Assembly: GCA_028288875.1 (NCBI GenBank)
Contig: JAQGHK010000162.1
Span: 1-10,961, forward strand
Origin: Phycisphaerales bacterium
GTDB lineage: Bacteria; Planctomycetota; Phycisphaerae; Tepidisphaerales; Tepidisphaeraceae
Direction: 5' to 3'
DNA length: 10,961 bases
Below are positions 7,816 through 10,961 of the stretch, piece after piece. Under the pieces are notes generated by a model. It had not been told where the DNA came from. It saw only the letters and a list, made by a program, of their open reading frames with translations, and ran no database searches. Made by a program: the position numbers and the translations under genes. The number at the start of each line of letters is the position of its first letter. Positions within the stretch are counted from its first letter, which is position 1.

Positions 7816-7842
7816 GACGGCCCGGTTCCAACCCGGGCCGTC
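7816..7842 (+). terminator. Stem-loop terminator after the protease gene
   Basis: GACGGCCCGG (7816-7825) pairs perfectly with CCGGGCCGTC (7833-7842) around a 7-base loop, 31 bases past the stop codon. The tail AGTCTTTGGTTCGTT is only moderately T-rich, so intrinsic termination is likely but not certain. Confidence 0.7.
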
Positions 7843-7974
7843 AGTCTTTGGTTCGTTCAGCCACGGTGCGCGGAAGGCCCTTGACCGCCCGTTGCAACCC
7901 TCAGAAAACATCGGAAGGTGATGTGATCGTGGGCGACGTCGAGAAACCCACGCGTCAATGTCGGCTGATGTAAT

Positions 7975-8014
7975 GAGCTGCCGCCTGTTCCTATTTTACG
8001 AACAGCGGGCGAGC
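7975..8014 (-). terminator. Bulged stem-loop, possible terminator for the GH130 operon
   Basis: CTGTTC (7985-7990) pairs with GAACAG (8000-8005) around CTATTTTAC. With bulges, the stem extends through GCC/GGGC and outer AGCT/AGCT. It lies about 90 bases beyond the minus-strand GH130 stop codon. There is no clear U-tract in either direction, so the terminator role is tentative. Confidence 0.35.
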
Positions 8015-8033
8015 TGGGCATGACTCATAACCG

Positions 8034-8057
8034 CGACAACTCTGAGCAGTGTTGTCG
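8034..8057 (-). terminator. Stem-loop just downstream of the GH130 gene
   Basis: CGACAAC (8034-8040) pairs with GTTGTCG (8051-8057) around a 10-base loop, 44 bases beyond the minus-strand stop codon. It lacks a U-tract. It could be a weak terminator or a 3' end stabiliser for the operon transcript. Confidence 0.35.
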
Positions 8058-8101
8058 GCAAGCTGCACGCGGCTCTGTCGGCCGCGCATCCGCTGATGGG
8101 T

Positions 8102-9259
8102 TTATCGTGACGGCCTGACTTCCAGCGGTTTTGCCGCAACCGTCGCGTTAGGCGCGTCCGCCTTTGGCGCATTCGACGACGGCAGGTGCTCGGGCACCTG
8201 CATCGTGGCCACGCCGATCCGGCTGTCGGCCATGCCGTAATAGATGTCGAACCGGTCGGGCATGCCTAAGTCATCCCGGCGATCGATACCGGTCGGAAAT
8301 ACGACGTTCGCCACCACGCCGTCTCGCTCCTGCGGCACCTTCGGCTCAAGGACGGGGTCTTTCGAGCGATACAGGATTGTTCGCGGGTGCGTCTGCGAAA
8401 GGATCATCACGCCGGCCGAATAGCAGAGCTGCTTGCCCCCGGTTGCCGGGCTGGGCTCTACATGCACGCCGTGATAGACGATCATCCACCCGTGCCGCGT
8501 GAGGATCGGGGGTGTCCCGCCGCCGATTTTGAGCTGCTCCCACGGCGCGACCGGCGTGGCCAGCCGGTGGTGCGAATTGAAGCATCCGAGGCGGCCGGGC
8601 GGGGCAGTATCCAGTCCGTTGATCGCCATCGGGCAGTAGGAGATCCAGATGCTTTCATAGTCAGGATTCACCGGCCGCGGATGATCCCGGCGCACGGTCT
8701 CTTCCGGCGTCGATCCTGCGAATAACGGTCGGTGCAGCATCGCCAACTCCATCTTGCCGCAGTGGCTGGGAACGGCGACCGGGAACAGGCTAGCGTCCTT
8801 ATTGTCGACGCGAACGAAGTCGATGCCGCGATACGGTTCGAAGGTCGCCAAGCCGATCCGGGTCCAGTGCAACAGGTCCGTGGATACCGCCAACGCGATG
8901 CGTGGCCCGAGTGCAGTGCGCGCCGTGTACGTCATCAGATAACGCTCAAGGGCGTCGACGAACGTAATCCGTGGGTCCTCGCAGCCGGCGTTACCGTCTA
9001 CGCCGAGTTCGTAATCGGCCTCCGGCTCAAGCGCGACGCCGAGCCGTTCGACCCCGGCAGGATTGCCGGCCGAATCGAACTGCACGCGGGCAATACCGAT
9101 CCGTGAATAGTTGTTTTGGCCAACTAATCGTGGAAATAGGTAGAGCGCTCCGTCCGGCCCGCGCGCCGCAGCCGGATTGAGTACGCCCTCCACTTCGTGT
9201 GGATTGCCGGGCTCCGGCTCCATCAGCAAACCACGGCGGACGAGTTGGAAATCGCTCAT
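8102..9259 (-). CDS. GH130 family beta-mannoside phosphorylase or hydrolase
   Basis: The 385-residue product matches the five-bladed propeller family GH130, whose members cleave beta-mannosidic bonds, mostly by phosphorolysis that releases alpha-mannose-1-phosphate. Recognisable stretches include NPAAARGPDGALYLFPR (29-45), GCEDPRITFVD (92-102, with Asp95 the likely catalytic acid by family comparison), DNKDASLFP (152-160), GGGTPPIL (246-253) and WMIVYHGV (258-265). No signal peptide is present, so the enzyme is cytoplasmic. The last 25 residues are an Ala/Pro-rich tail outside the fold. The start is the ATG at 9259 because it overlaps the stop codon of the upstream HAD gene as ATGA, which implies translational coupling; an upstream extension to 9304 is less likely. 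Whether it is a phosphorylase or a hydrolase, and which linkage it uses, cannot be told by eye, but the adjacent phosphomannomutase-like enzyme favours a phosphorylase. Confidence 0.88.
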   Translation of the reverse strand: MSDFQLVRRGLLMEPEPGNPHEVEGVLNPAAARGPDGALYLFPRLVGQNNYSRIGIARVQFDSAGNPAGVERLGVALEPEADYELGVDGNAGCEDPRITFVDALERYLMTYTARTALGPRIALAVSTDLLHWTRIGLATFEPYRGIDFVRVDNKDASLFPVAVPSHCGKMELAMLHRPLFAGSTPEETVRRDHPRPVNPDYESIWISYCPMAINGLDTAPPGRLGCFNSHHRLATPVAPWEQLKIGGGTPPILTRHGWMIVYHGVHVEPSPATGGKQLCYSAGVMILSQTHPRTILYRSKDPVLEPKVPQERDGVVANVVFPTGIDRRDDLGMPDRFDIYYGMADSRIGVATMQVPEHLPSSNAPKADAPNATVAAKPLEVRPSR

Positions 9260-10047
9260 CGTTCGTCCTCCGGCTTGAGGGCGGTTGGCCCGTCCCCGAG
9301 GCACGCGATGATCGCTTCGATCACTCGCTTGGTTTCGTTCGGGTCCCGCACCTGGATCGACAGTGCCCCGGCTTCCTTCGCAGGGTAATCATTGCCGCCG
9401 GGGAAAAGGGCGTCGCCAATGAAGATCATTTCGCTGATCGCGATGCCCAGCGTGTCGCGCAATTTGCGGATGCCGTAGGCCTTATCGATCCCCGGCTTGG
9501 TGATGTCGATCGACGTCGTACCGCCGAGATTCACTGCGAATTCCGGGATCATCCCGATTAGGATCGTGCGAATCTTCTTACGCTTACTGAAGTCCGCGTC
9601 CCACTGTTTTTTCTCCTCGATCGGCGCCTCCTGCCCCAGTGCCGAGAACGTGACCTGACTACCCCGGTCCTCGATCTGCTCGCCCCAGGTCTTGGCCGCA
9701 GTAAAGCCGGCCGCTACGACCGCCTGTGTCAACGATCGCGTGATCTTCTCTTTCTGGTCTACCGTGAAGTTCTCCGCATACAACTGCGTCCACGTCCCGG
9801 CGTACTGGTAGAATTTCGTCCCACAGGTCGGCAATAGCGAGAGCTGCCCGAGCTGCTCCCCGCTCACTTGGTCTGTCGCAAGATTCGCCAAAACCTGCTT
9901 CTGAAACTGCGGCCAATCCCCGCCCGATATAACGGCGACCTTTACGACGCGCATCAGTTCGCCCAGCAGCGCCGCCATGTCCACGTCGAGCGCAGACTTG
10001 CTCTCGGCCAGGGTCCCATCCAGATCAAAAACAATGAGCTTCTTCAT
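9256..10047 (-). CDS. HAD-IIB enzyme, phosphomannomutase-like
   Basis: The 263-residue product is a cytoplasmic haloacid dehalogenase superfamily protein of type IIB. Motif I is FDLDGTLAESK (Asp8 nucleophile, Asp10 acid/base). Motif II is VISGGD (Ser41). The motif III lysine is probably Lys189 (PGIDKAYGIRKL). Motif IV is FIGDALFPGGNDYPA (209-223). The cap holds IEDRGSQVTFSALGQEAP (125-142). The GD-x4-PGGND motif, this cap segment and the DKxYGI stretch are the pattern of eukaryotic-type phosphomannomutases (PMM1/PMM2), which interconvert mannose-1-phosphate and mannose-6-phosphate. Simple phosphatases of the group, such as mannosyl-3-phosphoglycerate or sucrose phosphatase, are the alternative. 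The stop overlaps the GH130 start by four bases (ATGA). The ATG at 10047 has only a weak AGG before it; a TATATT at 10084-10079 sits about where a -10 box would be, without a clear -35. Confidence 0.85.
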   Translation of the reverse strand: MKKLIVFDLDGTLAESKSALDVDMAALLGELMRVVKVAVISGGDWPQFQKQVLANLATDQVSGEQLGQLSLLPTCGTKFYQYAGTWTQLYAENFTVDQKEKITRSLTQAVVAAGFTAAKTWGEQIEDRGSQVTFSALGQEAPIEEKKQWDADFSKRKKIRTILIGMIPEFAVNLGGTTSIDITKPGIDKAYGIRKLRDTLGIAISEMIFIGDALFPGGNDYPAKEAGALSIQVRDPNETKRVIEAIIACLGDGPTALKPEDER

Positions 10048-10057
10048 AAGCCTGATG

Positions 10058-10210
10058 TTACGTCGATAGCAGTCGGTAAATATAGTTGTTTTGGATCCGC
10101 GCCTCGCCCGTCACGGGCGGCGCGGTGTTGACGGGCGCGTGTCGCGGTAGGCAGAAGGTGAAGCACGTGCCGGCGTTTACGCCGAACCCACGGGCGAAAT
10201 CGCCGCCGCA
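10058..10210 (-). pseudogene. Probable histidine kinase C-terminal remnant
   Basis: Read on the minus strand, 50 codons end in TAA (10060-10058) without a usable start codon. The beginning resembles the end of a HATPase_c domain: CGGDFARGFGVNAGTCFTFC then LPRH, compared with the usual HGGxIxxxSxxGxGTxFxFxLPR. The His normally before GG is Cys here. In this frame an upstream TAA lies in the loop of the inverted repeat at 10213-10250, so nothing of the kinase core remains. The rest (NTAPPVTGEARIQNNYIYRL) is not recognised. This may be the scar of a deleted two-component gene, but the similarity is short and judged by eye. Confidence 0.4.
10099..10123. other. GC-rich stem-loop upstream of the HAD-GH130 operon
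   Basis: CGCCCG (10105-10110) pairs with CGGGCG (10114-10119) around TCA, and GCGC (10099-10102) pairs with GCGC (10120-10123) across a bulged CT. It lies about 55 bases upstream of the HAD start, inside the putative kinase remnant. It could end read-through from the lipoprotein gene or act in a leader, but there is no U-tract. Confidence 0.35.
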
Positions 10211-10212
10211 TA

Positions 10213-10250
10213 GATCAGGCCTGCCTTAAATGATCAAGGCAGGCCTGATC
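10213..10250. repeat. Perfect 15-bp inverted repeat (stem-loop)
   Basis: GATCAGGCCTGCCTT (10213-10227) and AAGGCAGGCCTGATC (10236-10250) are exact reverse complements separated by 8 bases. It starts 9 bases beyond the stop codon of the minus-strand lipoprotein gene, so a terminator is the first guess, but no U-run follows on either strand. Each arm contains the 8-base palindrome CAGGCCTG. It also marks where the kinase-like remnant stops, so it could be a repeat element junction. Confidence 0.7.
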
Positions 10251-10258
10251 GCCTGCTG

Positions 10259-10522
10259 CTATTTCTTAGGCACTAATTCCATTCCGCATTTCGGACACTT
10301 GCCGGGTGTGCCGACGACTACATCCGGATGCATGGTGCACGTGTACATCTGCATGGGCATTGTGGTGGCCATCGGACTGCTGGCCATCGTTTTGTCGTTG
10401 CCGGGCATTGAACCCATTGTGTGCATCGAGTCCTTCGAGTTCATTGAATCGCCATTTGCTTTGCAGCCGCCGGCGATGAGCATGAGACCGAGTGCTACGC
10501 TTGAGATCCAGATCCTGTTCAT
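10259..10522 (-). CDS. Met-rich lipoprotein with heavy-metal-binding domain
   Basis: The 87-residue product starts with a lipoprotein signal (MNRIWISSVALGLMLIAGGC), with Cys20 the expected lipidation site. Residues 21-59 are a low-complexity Met/Ser/His/Thr linker (SMHTMGSMP, SSPMATTMPMQM) of the kind that binds copper or silver. Residues 60-87 match the heavy-metal-binding domain found in CusB-like and CopA-like proteins: YTCTMHPDVV, then GKCPKCGMELVP, with ligands Cys62, Met64, His65, Cys76, Cys79 and Met81. It is probably anchored in the periplasm and binds Cu(I) or a similar metal. GGAG eight bases before the ATG supports the start. It lies 137 bases downstream of lgt on the same strand, whose product would attach its lipid. 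No metal exporter or regulator is visible in the window, so a stand-alone chaperone or buffer role is inferred. Confidence 0.85.
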   Translation of the reverse strand: MNRIWISSVALGLMLIAGGCKANGDSMNSKDSMHTMGSMPGNDKTMASSPMATTMPMQMYTCTMHPDVVVGTPGKCPKCGMELVPKK

Positions 10523-10578
10523 ATCACGTACTCCTTCTTAAAGGACGACCAATAAACGGCCGCCCCGGACTGAGGCAT

Positions 10579-10599
10579 GACGCCCGAACGCCGGGCGTC
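10579..10599 (-). terminator. Stem-loop between lgt and the lipoprotein gene
   Basis: GACGCCCG (10579-10586) pairs perfectly with CGGGCGTC (10592-10599) around a 5-base loop, about 60 bases beyond the lgt stop codon. There is no U-tract. It may end or weaken read-through from lgt into the lipoprotein gene, or be part of that gene's leader. Confidence 0.4.
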
Positions 10600-10659
10600 T
10601 GATGAGAATATTGCACGGCCGATGGTCTGCGCATCGCCGGGCTTTGCGTTCCCAACACC

Positions 10660-10961
10660 TTATCTCCGCGGCTCAAAGGTCTGCGGGTTAAGGGTTGGTA
10701 TTGCTTGTGGCCGCGTGTGCTCCGCCCGTCCGTTGATCGTCTGCCAAAGCCAAATGGCAACGCCGGCCGCCGCGAGGGCAAGGCTGAGAAGTTGACCCAT
10801 GGTCAACCAGCCGAAGGCGATAAATCCGAGCTGCGGATCGGGCTGGCGGGTAAATTCGGTTGTGAATCGGACGACGCCGTAGGCCAGCAAGAAAGCGCTG
10901 GCCGTCCATCCGGCTGTCGACCGGAAGTGCCGGAAAATGAGCAGCGTCACCCCGAGCAGCA
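10660..10961 (-). CDS. lgt: Prolipoprotein diacylglyceryl transferase, C-terminal part
   Basis: About 100 residues of the C-terminus are present and the frame is open to the window edge, so the gene is 5' partial. The GTG at 10950 lies within a conserved region and is not the true start. Lgt is an integral inner-membrane enzyme that transfers diacylglycerol from phosphatidylglycerol to the lipobox Cys of prolipoproteins. The diagnostic stretch is YGVVRFTTEFTRQPDPQLGF followed by GWLTMGQLLSLAL, matching YGxxRFxxEFxRxPD...LTMGQxLS; the Arg and Glu here correspond to functionally required residues in the E. coli enzyme. The last two membrane segments are visible (ASAFLLAYGVVRF and LLSLALAAAGVAIWLW), followed by a polar tail of about 25 residues. 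The next gene downstream encodes a lipoprotein, a likely substrate, though every lipoprotein of the cell would be. Confidence 0.93.
   Translation of the reverse strand, partial: LLGVTLLIFRHFRSTAGWTASAFLLAYGVVRFTTEFTRQPDPQLGFIAFGWLTMGQLLSLALAAAGVAIWLWQTINGRAEHTRPQAIPTLNPQTFEPRR

Larger units (their letters stand above)
7785..8101. other. Convergent intergenic region with several stem-loops
   Basis: I see no convincing gene in these 317 bases. They hold a strong stem-loop at 7816-7842, a weak one (CGTGGG 7928-7933 with CCCACG 7947-7952) and two more at 7975-8014 and 8034-8057. The flanking genes converge, so termination on both strands is the simplest reading. A small ATG frame at 8020 has no ribosome-binding site and runs into the opposing gene. 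Confidence 0.6.

Noticed and set aside
8020..8118. ATG frame of 32 codons
   Set aside because: It has no good ribosome-binding site, overlaps a stem-loop and ends inside the opposing GH130 gene.
9107..10094. Thirteen-base repeat ATAGTTGTTTTGG at 9107-9119 and 10082-10094
   Set aside because: One copy encodes Gln-Asn-Asn-Tyr inside the GH130 gene and the other lies in the kinase-like scar. The flanks do not match, so chance is the simplest explanation.
10230..10541. Open frame of 103 codons on the plus strand
   Set aside because: It is antisense to the metal-binding lipoprotein, whose lipobox and Cys/His motif are unmistakable.
1..10961. CRISPR array, tRNA or rRNA gene, transposase or insertion sequence ends
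   Set aside because: No regularly spaced repeats, RNA gene signatures or transposase frames were seen. The one strong inverted repeat (10213-10250) is too short and isolated to be called an insertion sequence.

Overview
The window is GC-rich and tightly packed, and its proteins suggest a planctomycete, possibly of the Phycisphaerae. This rests on the combination of a divergent ECF-type sigma factor followed by a membrane-anchored trypsin-fold protein, a very large TPR-CHAT protein with the N-terminal arrangement common in that phylum, and several lone trypsin-like proteins. The placement comes from recognising families by eye, not from a search.

Left region (1-7850): an ECF-like sigma factor with its 5' end probably outside the window (3-734) is followed 87 bases later by a one-pass membrane protein (822-2525). 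Its outer part has a trypsin/HtrA fold, but the catalytic His is Arg and the catalytic Ser is Cys. Converging on it from the minus strand is a 1151-residue TPR-CHAT protein (2558-6013) with an intact His/Cys dyad and an apparent export signal. Diverging from that gene are a 93-residue one-TM protein (6121-6402) and a secreted trypsin-like protease with a complete His-Asp-Ser triad and an unrecognised C-terminal domain (6471-7784). These two share an almost identical ribosome-binding and start region, and the first has a hairpin directly before its Shine-Dalgarno sequence. A 10-bp stem-loop at 7816-7842 ends the unit. My inference is that this is one envelope-associated module: sigma factor, dead-protease sensor or scaffold, caspase-like effector, small membrane protein and active protease.

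Middle region (7785-10258): a convergent gap of 317 bases with several stem-loops precedes, on the minus strand, a two-gene operon. Reading with the genes, a HAD-IIB enzyme resembling eukaryotic-type phosphomannomutase (9256-10047) overlaps by ATGA a GH130 glycosidase/phosphorylase (8102-9259). A GH130 phosphorylase would release mannose-1-phosphate and a phosphomannomutase would convert it to mannose-6-phosphate, so together they could salvage beta-mannosides. Upstream of the operon is a roughly 50-codon stretch that reads like the extreme C-terminus of a histidine kinase, cut off at a perfect 15-bp inverted repeat.

Right region (10259-10961), minus strand: the C-terminal part of Lgt (prolipoprotein diacylglyceryl transferase, running off the window) and, 137 bases downstream, a small Met-rich lipoprotein ending in a heavy-metal-binding domain. 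No tRNA, rRNA, CRISPR array or transposase gene was seen.
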